Positions 1-8,522 of a stretch of 35,792 bases of DNA are shown here, piece by piece. Both the position numbers and the translations under genes were made by a program. Position 1 is the stretch's first letter; every line of letters starts with the position of its first letter. Source of the DNA: Cyanothece sp. BG0011 (GTDB lineage: Bacteria; Cyanobacteriota; Cyanobacteriia; Cyanobacteriales; Microcystaceae); assembly GCF_003013815.1 (NCBI RefSeq), contig NZ_PRLH01000052.1, positions 1 through 35,792 of the forward strand. Direction: 5' to 3'. Under the pieces are notes generated by a model, which worked only from the letters and a program-made list of their open reading frames with translations, ran no database searches and was not told where the DNA came from.

Positions 1-1
1 A

Positions 2-52
2 GAAGAATTACCGAAAAAAAAAGCTAAATTTATTCCCATTAAAAGTCATTGA
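2..52 (+). CDS. C-terminal tail of an upstream gene (partial)
   Basis: An open frame enters from the left edge and stops with TGA at 50-52. It encodes a short Lys-rich tail (EELPKKKAKFIPIKSH). It could be the end of a gene lying outside the window, but 16 codons prove little, and no family can be named. Confidence 0.25.
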   Translation, partial: EELPKKKAKFIPIKSH

Positions 53-88
53 AATTTAAGATAAAAAATTATAAAATGGAGAAGTAAA

Positions 89-463
89 TTGACACAAAAC
101 AATGATATTAAACCTGTTATTTGGATGGGTGATAGTCTCAAACAAGTTAAAAGTTTTCCCAATGAGGTTCGTCGTGAAATAGGCTCATCTCTATTTGATG
201 TACAGAAAGGAGATAAGCCCAATAAAGCTAAACCTTTTAAGGGAGTTGGTAGTGGAGTTCTTGAAATTGTTACTCGATTTGATGGAGATACTTATAGAAC
301 CGTTTATGCCGTTCAGATTGGCAATTCTATTTATGTTCTCCATGCTTTCCAAAAAAAATCCCCCAAGGGTATTAAAACAGCACAAAAAGATGTTAATTTA
401 ATCAAACAACGCTATCAACAAGCTCAAAAACTAGCTCAAAACAATGAATCATCCTATGAATGA
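89..463 (+). CDS. RelE/HigB-type toxin (phage Gp49-like family)
   Basis: This 124-residue protein has the fold signature of Gp49-like HigB toxins (PF05973). It has an N-terminal amphipathic helix with EVRREIG, then a KPFKGVGSGVLEI strand, a YRTVYAVQIGNSIYVLHAF core and a Lys-rich KKSPKGIKTAQKDV helix. Family members are ribosome-dependent mRNA interferases neutralised by a partner antitoxin. The start is TTG at 89, nine bases after a GGAG at 78-81; no ATG fits the conserved N terminus. The 3' end overlaps the next gene by 20 bases, which is the usual toxin-first HigBA arrangement. The family assignment rests on recalled motifs; activity is inferred. Confidence 0.85.
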   Translation: MTQNNDIKPVIWMGDSLKQVKSFPNEVRREIGSSLFDVQKGDKPNKAKPFKGVGSGVLEIVTRFDGDTYRTVYAVQIGNSIYVLHAFQKKSPKGIKTAQKDVNLIKQRYQQAQKLAQNNESSYE

Positions 464-791
464 TAATCTTGAATCTATTAATTTTACTGCTAGTAGTGGT
501 AACATTTTTGCTGACTTGGAATTAGATAATTCATCAGAACTTTTGACCCGTGCCAAACTTGGTTATACTGTTCGTAAACTTTTAGAATCTCGTCATTTAA
601 CACAGGCTGAAATAGCTTCATTATTTAATATTGAACAGAAAGAAGTTGATGATTTAATGACAGGAAAATACCATCTTTTTGAGGAAACTCGTCTGTTTAA
701 TTTCTTAAATAAACTCGAACAAAAAGTTGTTATTCACATCACTTCTCATCAAACTAATGAACCTTTAATTGACGTTGTTCTCGACTCCTAA
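444..791 (+). CDS. HigA-like XRE antitoxin
   Basis: This 115-residue protein contains a helix-turn-helix at about residues 35-75: GYTVRKLLESRHLTQAEIASLF, then a recognition helix around EQKEVDDLMTGKY. This is typical of HigA-type XRE antitoxins that bind the toxin and repress the operon. Translation may start at ATG 444 or ATG 456. Both lie inside the toxin gene, so the two genes are translationally coupled. The acidic N-terminal extension (about 30 residues) would be the toxin-contacting part by analogy. No break or missing motif is visible, so the pair looks functional. Confidence 0.82.
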   Translation: MNHPMNDNLESINFTASSGNIFADLELDNSSELLTRAKLGYTVRKLLESRHLTQAEIASLFNIEQKEVDDLMTGKYHLFEETRLFNFLNKLEQKVVIHITSHQTNEPLIDVVLDS

Positions 792-913
792 AAATGATTA
801 TTTTCGACCCTCAAACGGAGATAATTACACAGGAGAAAATAGTTGAAATTCACTAATAGATAACGACTCTAAAACTGCAAAAAAATACCAAATTCAAGAT
901 AATAACTAGACTT

Positions 914-1150
914 ATGAAAATCATACAAACTGTAGGGAACGTTCAAAATAATGAAATAAAAATAACACTTAAAGAGCCTTTGAATGATAGAAAAGTCAAT
1001 GTCATTATTATTGCTGAAAATGAATTAGATGAATTTGAGCAACGTCATCAAATGATGATTGAAAAAGGGTATGATACTCCTGAAAAAGTCTTAGAACTTA
1101 TCCATAAAGTCAAGCTTGAAATGCTCTCTGAGAAGGGTAGAGCAAAATAA
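914..1150 (+). CDS. small antitoxin-like protein
   Basis: A 78-residue protein with an N-terminal beta-rich part (MKIIQTVGNVQNNEIKITL, then KVNVIIIAENELDEFE) and a charged helical C terminus. The layout resembles the small AbrB-like or Phd-like antitoxin proteins common in cyanobacteria, which begin with a strand like MKxIxAxGxVxxNxLxLxxPL. It ends 22 bases before the mntA start, so it is probably the first gene of the mntA-hepT operon. I do not recognise a specific family. A role as an extra regulator or vestigial antitoxin is inference from size and neighbours. Confidence 0.5.
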   Translation: MKIIQTVGNVQNNEIKITLKEPLNDRKVNVIIIAENELDEFEQRHQMMIEKGYDTPEKVLELIHKVKLEMLSEKGRAK

Positions 1151-1172
1151 TGTCTTCCTTAAAATATTCATC

Positions 1173-1607
1173 ATGTTAGACTTAAATTTACCTCAATTAC
1201 AACAAATCCAAAATCAATTAAAACAAACTGTTCCCTATGTCAAAATGCTAATTCTTTTCGGTTCAAGAGCCAGAAAAGATTCTCATAGTTATAGTGACTG
1301 GGATTTTGCCGCACTTTATGATGAGACTATCAAACAACAAGGTAAATTAGATTATTTGGAAATTTATAATATTTTAGCTGATATTTTTAATATTCCCTCT
1401 GATAAAATTGACTTAGTTTCTCTTGATATCTGTTCCCCCTTAATCGCTCATTATATAGCTCGTGACGGTCAACTTTTATATGAACAAAAATCAGGGTTAT
1501 TTGAGGATTTTAAACAGCAAGCTTTGATGAATAGTGAACAGTTAGAAAATATCCGAAAATCCCTCCGACAAAATCTTGAACATTTTTTAGAAGCTAGAGG
1601 CGTATGA
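1173..1607 (+). CDS. mntA: MntA-like nucleotidyltransferase antitoxin
   Basis: A minimal nucleotidyltransferase of 144 residues. The diagnostic GSX10DXD motif is exact: G30-S31, ten residues, then D42-W-D44 in a LILFGSRAR...SDWDFAALYD context. MntA proteins of this family neutralise HEPN toxins by transferring AMP to a tyrosine next to the toxin's active site. The frame is open upstream to 1116, but I chose ATG 1173 because the extra 19 residues (MKCSLRRVEQ...) overlap the preceding gene and are not conserved-looking, whereas MLDLNLPQL leads into the domain. It overlaps hepT by four bases (ATGA), which implies coupled expression. All catalytic residues are present. Confidence 0.88.
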   Translation: MLDLNLPQLQQIQNQLKQTVPYVKMLILFGSRARKDSHSYSDWDFAALYDETIKQQGKLDYLEIYNILADIFNIPSDKIDLVSLDICSPLIAHYIARDGQLLYEQKSGLFEDFKQQALMNSEQLENIRKSLRQNLEHFLEARGV

Positions 1608-2071
1608 AAACTTTAGATATTAATGTTGTTTTAGTCAGGTTAAATAAAATTGAAGACTATATTACCCGTCTAGAGAAATATCAAAATCTCACTATTGATG
1701 AATATCTCAACTCTCAGGATATTCAAATGATTACTGAAAGAATTATTCAAGTTATTACTGAAGCTGCTTTAGATATCAACAAATATATTTTATCCTGTAA
1801 CGGAATTTTAGAGACTAAAGATAATTGGACTAACAAAGATTATTTTCTTATAGCTGCTCAACAACAAATTCTAACCGAAGATTTAGCTATTCAACTAGCC
1901 AAAGCTGTCGGAATGCGTAATATTTTAGTTCATCTTTATCTTGATATCGATTCAATTCAAGTTTTTGAGGGAATACATCAAAGTTTAATCTACTATCCTC
2001 TCTATATTCGTCAAATTCTCACCTATTTAGACTCAATTACTCTAAAGAACGAACCCGATCTTTCTCAATAA
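1604..2071 (+). CDS. hepT: HepT-like HEPN RNase toxin
   Basis: A 155-residue all-helical protein carrying the HEPN active-site motif RX4HXY as R105-NILV-H110-L-Y112, following the usual AKAVGMRN segment. HepT toxins are dimeric RNases whose cleft is formed by the two R/H motifs; the motif tyrosine is the residue AMPylated by MntA. The gene starts inside the mntA stop region, giving the canonical antitoxin-toxin order for this family. Both partners are intact, so this is predicted to be a working module. Compare the beheaded HepT-like remnant at 26304-26492, which is a different paralogue. Confidence 0.87.
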   Translation: MKTLDINVVLVRLNKIEDYITRLEKYQNLTIDEYLNSQDIQMITERIIQVITEAALDINKYILSCNGILETKDNWTNKDYFLIAAQQQILTEDLAIQLAKAVGMRNILVHLYLDIDSIQVFEGIHQSLIYYPLYIRQILTYLDSITLKNEPDLSQ

Positions 2072-2076
2072 CCATC

Positions 2077-3699
2077 CTAATCCATCGGATATTCTGGCAC
2101 TTCTATCATTTCGCTAATATCAACAGATTTACGATTATCCCCTTCACTTAACTCATAAGTCTGGTTATGAGAGTCTATCTCGTCTTTATGCGCCTCACAC
2201 CAAGGGGTTATGCTTGAGAATCTTCCCCCTACTAATTTATGGATACTGGTGGGATTAATGTACCAGCGTTGCGATCGCTCACTTGCCACATGGGAATTAT
2301 GGTGTTTAATGGCCAAGAATGCCCGTCTGATTTTTTCGGCGGTGGCATCTCGATGACGAATTCGTTTTAATTTTGATAAGGGCATTGACTGGAAATCTTT
2401 TCCTTCATGCCGGTTACGCAATCCTTCACGAAACTTAATCTCTTGCTTAACCAACTCACACACCATGGCCTTAAAATCAGTTTGACCCGTTTCTTCCATT
2501 ACGGCCCCTAACCGTTTCACCCATTCAGGGGATAATCCTAATACTTCAGGGGTTATGTCTGAATCTACAGATTCTTTGACAACTGGTTGAGATTCGTTAG
2601 ATAGAAACCTCATCAATGCTTTTTCATGGTCTGTGGTTTCTAACTTATCGGCGATCGCCTTAATGATTTTAACCCCTGGTTGTCCTAGTTTTATTCCTTG
2701 TCTTTGTCCTCCTGCTGATACGATCGCACCGTCTCCGATTTGATAATCTAGGTAGTGCATGGCCGCGTCTGCTTTCCCTGGTGTGGGTTCATGTCCATTG
2801 ATGGCTTTGATATACACGAAATCTTTGACTTGGGGAGGACAATAATAGAATACGGCGATCGCATCATACACGGCCCGTAACCTCTGAGGATTAACGGTCG
2901 TTTCCCCGTTTAAACGGGATAAAGTGGGGACAATTTCTCTAAAATTCAACTCTACTTGAAATCTCAGGTTATTTTTGTACGTTTCTAGTTCTAAATCGTT
3001 TAATTTGTCTGCTTTAAACGTATTTCTAAGGATATTATACCCTTTGAGTACGGTATCCGCTTCTATCAAAGTGGGCATCTCATAAGCTCTGTTTTTCCCT
3101 CTTGTTTTGGCTTGTCCTTGGCTTAAAATAATGGTGTAGGGGGATGAGGGTTTTAATACGGCATCTCTGAGGATTTCTCCTGGTCTTAACCCCACTAATA
3201 ACGCTAGGGATGCCCCTATATCAGCATAACTAGCATATCCTTCTTTTTCGTAAGTGGCGATCGCACTCTCTAATAATTCTCGGCCCCTGTTCACTATTAA
3301 GTCCGGTTCTTCTATGTGGGCCACATTATGCTGTTTCCAATCTAAAGCTTCTCGTTGTAACCCTAAATTAAGGGCTTTGATATCATCGGGGGTATCAATT
3401 AATGTACAGGCAAAATGTTCTCTTTTTCCCTTAGTTGGGTGGTTTATGCTATTTTTTGCGGTTAATTTGTCTTTGAAGTGGATTCTTACCGCTTTATGTA
3501 AACAAGTGTAATAATTCTTGACGCTAGTTGGTTTAACTTTCTTTAAAAACTTTTCGGTTAGTTCATTATTGAGTTGGGCGATCTCAGTTTCATCTTCCTT
3601 TGTCATCCCTTCTAAACGAGTCAGGGTGTCATCGATGATTTCTATCACCCACCCTGCCGGTGGTTTTCCTTTTCCCCATTCTTTTAACCAATGTTCCAT
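2077..3699 (-). CDS. telomere resolvase (protelomerase)-like tyrosine recombinase
   Basis: A 540-residue protein. Residues 1-150 are a helical DNA-binding part. Residues 155-320 match the catalytic fold of telomere resolvases (ResT/TelK/TelN): LALLVGLRPGEIL with R172, a beta-hairpin Lys (K198 in QAKTR), R275 in RLRAVYDAIAVFYYCPP, H303 in INGHEP, and the likely nucleophile Y316 in AAMHYLDYQIGDG. Residues 385-540 are a C-terminal DNA-binding module shared with the protein at 26570-28660. Family members cut and rejoin inverted-repeat telomeres to give hairpin ends; a plain plasmid resolvase role is the alternative. It lies 126 bases downstream of the gene at 3826-4371 on the same strand. A GGGGTG box precedes the ATG, and a GAGTATAA motif sits at 3720-3727. 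Confidence 0.72.
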   Translation of the reverse strand: MEHWLKEWGKGKPPAGWVIEIIDDTLTRLEGMTKEDETEIAQLNNELTEKFLKKVKPTSVKNYYTCLHKAVRIHFKDKLTAKNSINHPTKGKREHFACTLIDTPDDIKALNLGLQREALDWKQHNVAHIEEPDLIVNRGRELLESAIATYEKEGYASYADIGASLALLVGLRPGEILRDAVLKPSSPYTIILSQGQAKTRGKNRAYEMPTLIEADTVLKGYNILRNTFKADKLNDLELETYKNNLRFQVELNFREIVPTLSRLNGETTVNPQRLRAVYDAIAVFYYCPPQVKDFVYIKAINGHEPTPGKADAAMHYLDYQIGDGAIVSAGGQRQGIKLGQPGVKIIKAIADKLETTDHEKALMRFLSNESQPVVKESVDSDITPEVLGLSPEWVKRLGAVMEETGQTDFKAMVCELVKQEIKFREGLRNRHEGKDFQSMPLSKLKRIRHRDATAEKIRRAFLAIKHHNSHVASERSQRWYINPTSIHKLVGGRFSSITPWCEAHKDEIDSHNQTYELSEGDNRKSVDISEMIEVPEYPMD

Positions 3700-3825
3700 A
3701 CATCACCCCTGTTGTAAGGTTATACTCTCAGCTTACATTAGGGGTATTGTCTTTGTCAATAATCTATCAAAGTTTAATGAAAAAACCGAAGATTTCTGAT
3801 GTTTTACCCTTTAATTAAATTCGTT

Positions 3826-4371
3826 TTAATAAGCTTCTATTTTTTCAATGATGTTCGGATATTTTTCAAATAAAGCACGGACTTCTTTAACGTACCAAGC
3901 TTTACAATACATAGTCGATTCTCTTGTTTCATTGCTATATACTATTATTGTCGGAAACTCATAATCTACTCCACATTTTAACCCATAAGCATATTGAAAA
4001 AATACTTGTTCTTTATTTTGAATAAACTCTACCCATTCTGGAATCTCTTTTTTCATTTCTTTTAATACACTTCTATTTTCTTTACTATCTTTTTTAAAGG
4101 CTGTATATAAACGATATAATTCATCAAGTTCCCTAAAGTCATCGAAGCCAGTAATGATCACTTTATGCTCTTTATTATCTTGTGTCATTACTGTTACTAT
4201 TTGTCCCAAGCGAAAATTTCTCCCTAATATTTTCTGGGTTATCTTTGATATGATTGGATTTTTATCCCCCGTTAACTGAGACAATGTAAGTTTTAGTTGG
4301 TCTTTTTTGAGATTTTTAACCCGTAAGTGAATTGCCTCAACATCCATTTTTGATATCCTATTAACCCTCAT
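3826..4371 (-). CDS. hypothetical protein downstream of rep
   Basis: A 181-residue protein I do not recognise. It is rich in Lys, Glu and Ile, with no signal peptide, membrane segment or Cys cluster. Residues 50-80 (GRNFRLGQIVTVMTQDNKEHKVIITGF) look like a small beta-barrel, similar in style to the KOW/SH3-like barrel that ends the neighbouring Rep (KIGQWVRIKGDLLDDSLIGA). The rest is helical, with aromatic residues toward the C terminus. It starts 11 bases after the Rep stop codon on the same strand, so it is probably co-transcribed with rep. A part in replication or partition is only inferred from that position. Confidence 0.6.
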   Translation of the reverse strand: MRVNRISKMDVEAIHLRVKNLKKDQLKLTLSQLTGDKNPIISKITQKILGRNFRLGQIVTVMTQDNKEHKVIITGFDDFRELDELYRLYTAFKKDSKENRSVLKEMKKEIPEWVEFIQNKEQVFFQYAYGLKCGVDYEFPTIIVYSNETRESTMYCKAWYVKEVRALFEKYPNIIEKIEAY

Positions 4372-4382
4372 ATTTAATATTA

Positions 4383-7300
4383 TTAAATAGAGGTTAAATA
4401 ATCAAGTTTCAGTGACCGTTGCCTTCCATTAATTTCTAGGATAGCGTATCGGCTCAATCCCTCCCTAAGCTCCTTGATTACGGCTTTAGCACCGATTAGG
4501 GAATCATCCAACAAGTCCCCCTTAATTCTTACCCATTGCCCTATCTTAAATGGCCAATCAACCGGTGGACTAGCTTTTTGTAGTATCTTTTCATGATCCA
4601 GATGTGGCTGATCTTCTTTAACAATTATTGGCACATCTGGATCATTACTTCTTGTTTGCTGGTCTGGATTATAGCCGTTTTTGGACTCATGAGTTTGATC
4701 GTTATTTTTTTTCTCGATTTCCGTACTACAAGATTGTTGTTGTAGTATGTTTTCGTCATCCCATCTCAGGGTTTGGAGATGTTCGGGGGAATAATCCCGT
4801 TCGATTCTGGCTTGGAGTATTTCCGTTAATTTATTGATGACCCCATGAACATAATTGTCGTGCTTGTGAGGGTCTATAATTTCTTTGAGGTTTACTTTGA
4901 CCGGCAACACCTTATATACCCGTGTTCTATTTTCATCCGAGAGACGGCGATCGCTTAAATCATAGCCAATTTGATTAAGTAAACACCGTATAAATTTAAT
5001 GGGGTCTTTTGATGGCCGCTTTCCTAGTCCCTGCCAGATTCTCTTAAGGTTGGCCCGCTTGATTAAGTCTTGTACCGGTTCACTATCGGCTGTAAATTCC
5101 CCTGCTACTTCAATGAAGTACAATAACCTTAGATCAAACAATGCTTTTAGGAATAGGTAACGGGGCTTAATTTTCCAGGGGCAAAGTTTTCCTCTTCTGA
5201 CTTTATTTAGTAGGTTATGGTAGAATTTCTTAACCTTAACTAAAGCTGGTGAATTCTCTTGGTCAAACTTTTCAAGATAGATTCTATTTTCTATTTGGGT
5301 TATTAGATTTCGATACTTATATTTAATTAGATAAATTAACTCAGGACTCCAGAAAGTAGAGTTATTTATATTAGGTAAGAGTTTAATTAGTTTGGCTTTC
5401 ATTAAGGCGCATCTATCTTCCCAATGAGCGTCTTGGCTTAACATCATCCAAGGTTTATCTAGGTACTTATCAGAAGATTCAAAGATATCTGTTGAGTCTT
5501 GAAACCTAGTTATTACCTTCTCTTTTGAAACTTCTTTATTAACTCTTTTAAATGGATCTTGATATTCAGGAGTATATCGATTACTAATGTCATATCCTTG
5601 TTGTTCTAATAACCAATAAACACACTGTCTGAGATTAGCTTTTTCATAGTTTATCATTGCTTCTAATCGTTGGGCTAACTTACTCTCAGGAGTCTCTAAG
5701 TCTTCTTTGACTTTGGTGAGTAACTCACTGATTAGTTCTTGTTTGTTATCTTCACCAACCATTGCTAAATGGAGGTCACGGGTTAACCGTTGGTTGAAAT
5801 GATATTGTAATTTTTCTAAGAAGGGTGATTTAATACTATTCTTATCATCTACTTTGGTAAAGGGATTTACCCATAAATAACGGGTCACTTGACTATCCCT
5901 AATTCTCCCAATTATTTGAGTGATTGAGTCCGCATCTAATGCCCCGTAAAATAAGCCAAAGAAGTGAGTAAAATAGTTACTAATCTTAATATCTAAGCCA
6001 CTCTCACAGGAAGGTGAAAATAAAAGTCTATCTATTTTATTTTCCCTTAAATACTTATCAGGGTCTTTTAAGAATTCTTTAACTTCTGGTTTATTGATTG
6101 TTTTTGAGTCAATTCTTAATACTTTCTGACCTAACTTATCTAAAATTCTATGTAAAGATTCTAGTAAGGTTTGATTGTCAGAGGCGATCGCTCCTGTCAT
6201 CTCAGGGATAGTTATTAAGTCATATAACCAAGGGGCATGATCCCGTTTTCTTAGTTTTGTTTTCTTGATGGTTCCTTCTAATAAAACTAAGTTAGCTTTA
6301 TTACCTTTATAGGTATTTTCTACTTTTTCTATCTTTTTGGTCGGGTCACAGGCTGCGATAAAATCGCAATACATATCTGATAGATTACCATCAAAAGATA
6401 TAATCCTATCGGCTTTTATTATGGCTCCTTTGACTAATTCTATTGCTTGTTCTCTACTATTAATGGTTGGAGAAAATAACAGATGTTTTAACACTGAAAT
6501 AATCTCATCTAGTAGTAAGACTTTCTCATCGAAGTCATTGGCATTAAAACGATAATGTGAGTTAATACAAGCTGTGACTTTTCCTTGAGGATTCCTAATA
6601 TAAAGACTACTTTCTTGTTCATGGATATGGGTAAATTCTATGTTTTTACCTGTTTCTTTTTTGGCTTGGGAGGTCTTTTCGCAAAACTGATAAAGTAGTG
6701 AGTTTCTGTATCCTAAACTTACCGCTCCATAGTTCTCTAATCCGTTTTTAAACCACTCAATTGTATTAGTGGTTTTACCTGTTCCTAACCCTGATTTACC
6801 GCATAAGATAGTGTTTTTTTCTGGTACACTTAGGTCTAGATACTCCTGTTCTACTGTTTTAGTTGGGGTAAACTGCTTACAACTTTTCCAAGCTTTAAAA
6901 GCTTTTCTATGATAAATTAATTGGTCTGATTTTTCCTTGAACTCGTCAATGGGAATTAAGCTTATTTCAAGGTTTTCGACATCAATTTCGTCAATGTCTA
7001 AACCATTTTTCTTATCCTGTAGTTGTCCCCAATCAGCTACTTTTAAATCAGGTAATATTTTTCCTAACTTTTCATAGGCGATCGCTACATTGGGGTTGAT
7101 AATTGACCCGGCATCGGCATACAGCACAAATTTGGGTTTTTCCCATCCATATCGTTGCTTAATCGAGGCGATCGCAGCTTCTATGGCCTTTGTACTACTA
7201 CCAAAGTTTCCCCCACTGGCCCCAATAATCGGTATACCTACCTTAGATGACGCTAGAAGGGGTTTATATTCTAATCCCTCACAGAACCCTATTATTTCCT

Positions 7301-8222
7301 TTTCGGGGGCTTCCTGGGGTAAATAAACGGTAATGGGGAGTTCTCCCGATGGTAGGTCGATGGGTATCCCCCTAGAGTTCTTTGAGGATAACCATAGGTA
7401 TTTCCCTAATTCGTTGGCCTGTGGGGTGAGATTGTTGATTCTGAGGCCGGTGTACAATCCATTTTCGTTCGGTACCGGAATGAGGATACCGTCGCAGGGG
7501 TTATTTAGTTTATCCCCCCGGTGGTTTACCCCTGATAATCTAATATCTACAGATTTTCTTAATGTTTGCCACTGGGTGACACTTCGATAGTTTCCTTCCT
7601 CTATTTGAGCATCCGTTAACCCCCTATTTCTGAGATACCGATAATGCTCCTCACTTAACCCCCTACTTCTGTGCGATAGCGCCGGAACGGAGTGAGGAAC
7701 TTCTGACTTCTGACTTCTGTTCGATAGAGCCGGAGCGGAGCGAGGAACTTCATGAAGGCGATCGCTTATTCCCCGTTCCCTCAATATTTGACCGTGGGTT
7801 TGAGATAGGGTTAGCTGGCCCAGTATTTCCCTGATTACCTGATCCCTCTCTGGGATAGATAACAGCTTCTCTAAACTCTCTCCCTGCTCCCTGCTCCCCT
7901 GCTCCCTGCTCCCCTGCTCCCTTGCTCCCTGCTCCCTGCTCCCTTCTCCCTTATCTTCCCCCCTGATGGCTAGAAAACGGGGATTCACCTCTGTGGGAAC
8001 TGTTAACTGTCTTTCACTGGTGACTGGTGACTGGCGACTGGTGACTGATTTAGCCCATATATTAAACCCCCATGTGTCTTGACCACGATAAACGTAGTCT
8101 ACGGGGTTGGCTTCGTTGCTTCGACAATGGACTAAATTGGTGGCGGTGTTTTGGCGGCAATCATTGCGATCGCCCTGACACACCGGACAGGGAGTGCGGC
8201 GATTGTATCTAATCCAGGTCAT
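4383..8222 (-). CDS. CyRepA1-type plasmid replication protein (copy 1)
   Basis: A 1279-residue Rep. Domains in order: a zinc ribbon (C12, C15, C22, C33 in CPVCQGDRNDC...HC); a low-complexity linker with REQGS repeats (about 95-115); a DUF3854/TOPRIM-like primase region (about 230-410, IIGFCEGLEYKPLL and FVLYADAGSI); and a superfamily helicase core with Walker A GKSGLGTGKTT (about 477-487), Walker B LLLDEI (about 569) and a motif VI-like QIIGRIRDSQ (about 770). A long helical region follows, then a C-terminal barrel (about 1230-1279). Such proteins prime and unwind at cyanobacterial plasmid origins. Relative to copy 2 it carries an in-frame insertion of about 46 residues after RGISDR. The start is ATG 8222, directly after an AGGGGG ribosome site buried in a hairpin. 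Confidence 0.85.
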   Translation of the reverse strand: MTWIRYNRRTPCPVCQGDRNDCRQNTATNLVHCRSNEANPVDYVYRGQDTWGFNIWAKSVTSRQSPVTSERQLTVPTEVNPRFLAIRGEDKGEGSREQGAREQGSREQGSREQGESLEKLLSIPERDQVIREILGQLTLSQTHGQILRERGISDRLHEVPRSAPALSNRSQKSEVPHSVPALSHRSRGLSEEHYRYLRNRGLTDAQIEEGNYRSVTQWQTLRKSVDIRLSGVNHRGDKLNNPCDGILIPVPNENGLYTGLRINNLTPQANELGKYLWLSSKNSRGIPIDLPSGELPITVYLPQEAPEKEIIGFCEGLEYKPLLASSKVGIPIIGASGGNFGSSTKAIEAAIASIKQRYGWEKPKFVLYADAGSIINPNVAIAYEKLGKILPDLKVADWGQLQDKKNGLDIDEIDVENLEISLIPIDEFKEKSDQLIYHRKAFKAWKSCKQFTPTKTVEQEYLDLSVPEKNTILCGKSGLGTGKTTNTIEWFKNGLENYGAVSLGYRNSLLYQFCEKTSQAKKETGKNIEFTHIHEQESSLYIRNPQGKVTACINSHYRFNANDFDEKVLLLDEIISVLKHLLFSPTINSREQAIELVKGAIIKADRIISFDGNLSDMYCDFIAACDPTKKIEKVENTYKGNKANLVLLEGTIKKTKLRKRDHAPWLYDLITIPEMTGAIASDNQTLLESLHRILDKLGQKVLRIDSKTINKPEVKEFLKDPDKYLRENKIDRLLFSPSCESGLDIKISNYFTHFFGLFYGALDADSITQIIGRIRDSQVTRYLWVNPFTKVDDKNSIKSPFLEKLQYHFNQRLTRDLHLAMVGEDNKQELISELLTKVKEDLETPESKLAQRLEAMINYEKANLRQCVYWLLEQQGYDISNRYTPEYQDPFKRVNKEVSKEKVITRFQDSTDIFESSDKYLDKPWMMLSQDAHWEDRCALMKAKLIKLLPNINNSTFWSPELIYLIKYKYRNLITQIENRIYLEKFDQENSPALVKVKKFYHNLLNKVRRGKLCPWKIKPRYLFLKALFDLRLLYFIEVAGEFTADSEPVQDLIKRANLKRIWQGLGKRPSKDPIKFIRCLLNQIGYDLSDRRLSDENRTRVYKVLPVKVNLKEIIDPHKHDNYVHGVINKLTEILQARIERDYSPEHLQTLRWDDENILQQQSCSTEIEKKNNDQTHESKNGYNPDQQTRSNDPDVPIIVKEDQPHLDHEKILQKASPPVDWPFKIGQWVRIKGDLLDDSLIGAKAVIKELREGLSRYAILEINGRQRSLKLDYLTSI
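7665..7751 (-). repeat. 39-bp direct repeats inserted in the rep coding region
   Basis: Two 39-bp units (7665-7703 and 7713-7751) differ at only a few positions, with a run of CTTCTGA heptads between them. They encode EVPHSVPALSHRS and EVPRSAPALSNRS in the Rep frame. The matching place in copy 2 (near 32350) lacks them completely, so they are a recent in-frame insertion. Confidence 0.75.
7881..7950 (-). repeat. heptanucleotide tandem repeats (CCCTGCT type) in rep
   Basis: Imperfect heptads of the CCCTGCT family, read in the Rep frame as repeating REQGS residues. They resemble the short tandemly repeated repetitive (STRR) sequences of cyanobacteria. The same array, with a different unit order, occupies the equivalent spot in copy 2 at 32482-32550. 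Confidence 0.75.
8017..8047. repeat. GGTGACT heptad array
   Basis: Four near-identical GGTGACT units lie in the N-terminal linker of Rep copy 1 and are read as SPVTS repeats. The same heptad builds the inverted arms at 24699-24847. Confidence 0.7.
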
Positions 8223-8225
8223 GCG

Positions 8226-8253
8226 TACCCCCTATTCGTGAAATCAGGGGGTA
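8226..8253 (-). promoter_or_regulatory. hairpin hiding the rep ribosome binding site
   Basis: Arms TACCCCCT (8226-8233) and AGGGGGTA (8246-8253) pair perfectly across a 12-nt loop. On the minus strand the 3' arm AGGGGG ends four bases before the rep start codon, so the hairpin would bury the Shine-Dalgarno sequence. The same stem with a different loop precedes Rep copy 2 (32781-32804). That conservation suggests translational control of copy number. Confidence 0.7.
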
Positions 8254-8333
8254 AATGATGGATTTTAGAAAAAATTTTCCATCACATTTTGATCCGCTCA
8301 ATAGCAGATTATATCTAGCTTTCATTCATGTCT

Positions 8334-8357
8334 CCAGAAGGGTTGATTAGCTTCTGG
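8334..8357 (-). promoter_or_regulatory. conserved leader stem-loop upstream of rep
   Basis: CCAGAAG (8334-8340) and CTTCTGG (8351-8357) form a 7-bp stem with a 10-nt loop. Copy 2 keeps the stem exactly (32887-32910) but has a different loop. About 200 bases of leader around it are alignable between the two copies, including ATTTTCCATCACATTT and TGTCTCCAGAAG. It is likely part of the rep control region, possibly with an antisense RNA on the plus strand. Confidence 0.65.
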
Positions 8358-8522
8358 CTACCCTCAAATTGGCTTTATTCGGAATTTATCTGTGACAATA
8401 GAAGTAGAAAAAATTTTTTGAAGTTTAGAAAGCCTGGTTTCCAGCTTTCTTGGTTAGTCAGTCATTCCGATTGCTTTCCATGAGAGTCAACCAGCTTTTT
8501 TTTATTCTTTAAGTTAAATTAA

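Noticed and set aside
1116-1172. Longer start for mntA
   Set aside because: The 19 extra codons overlap the preceding gene and do not resemble the family's N terminus.
4628-7590. Several plus-strand frames of 60-85 codons inside the rep gene
   Set aside because: They are antisense shadows of the CyRepA1 coding frame; the same shadows recur in the other rep copies.
7881-7950. Short tandem repeats as a CRISPR-like array
   Set aside because: Units are 7 bp with no spacers and are translated within rep.
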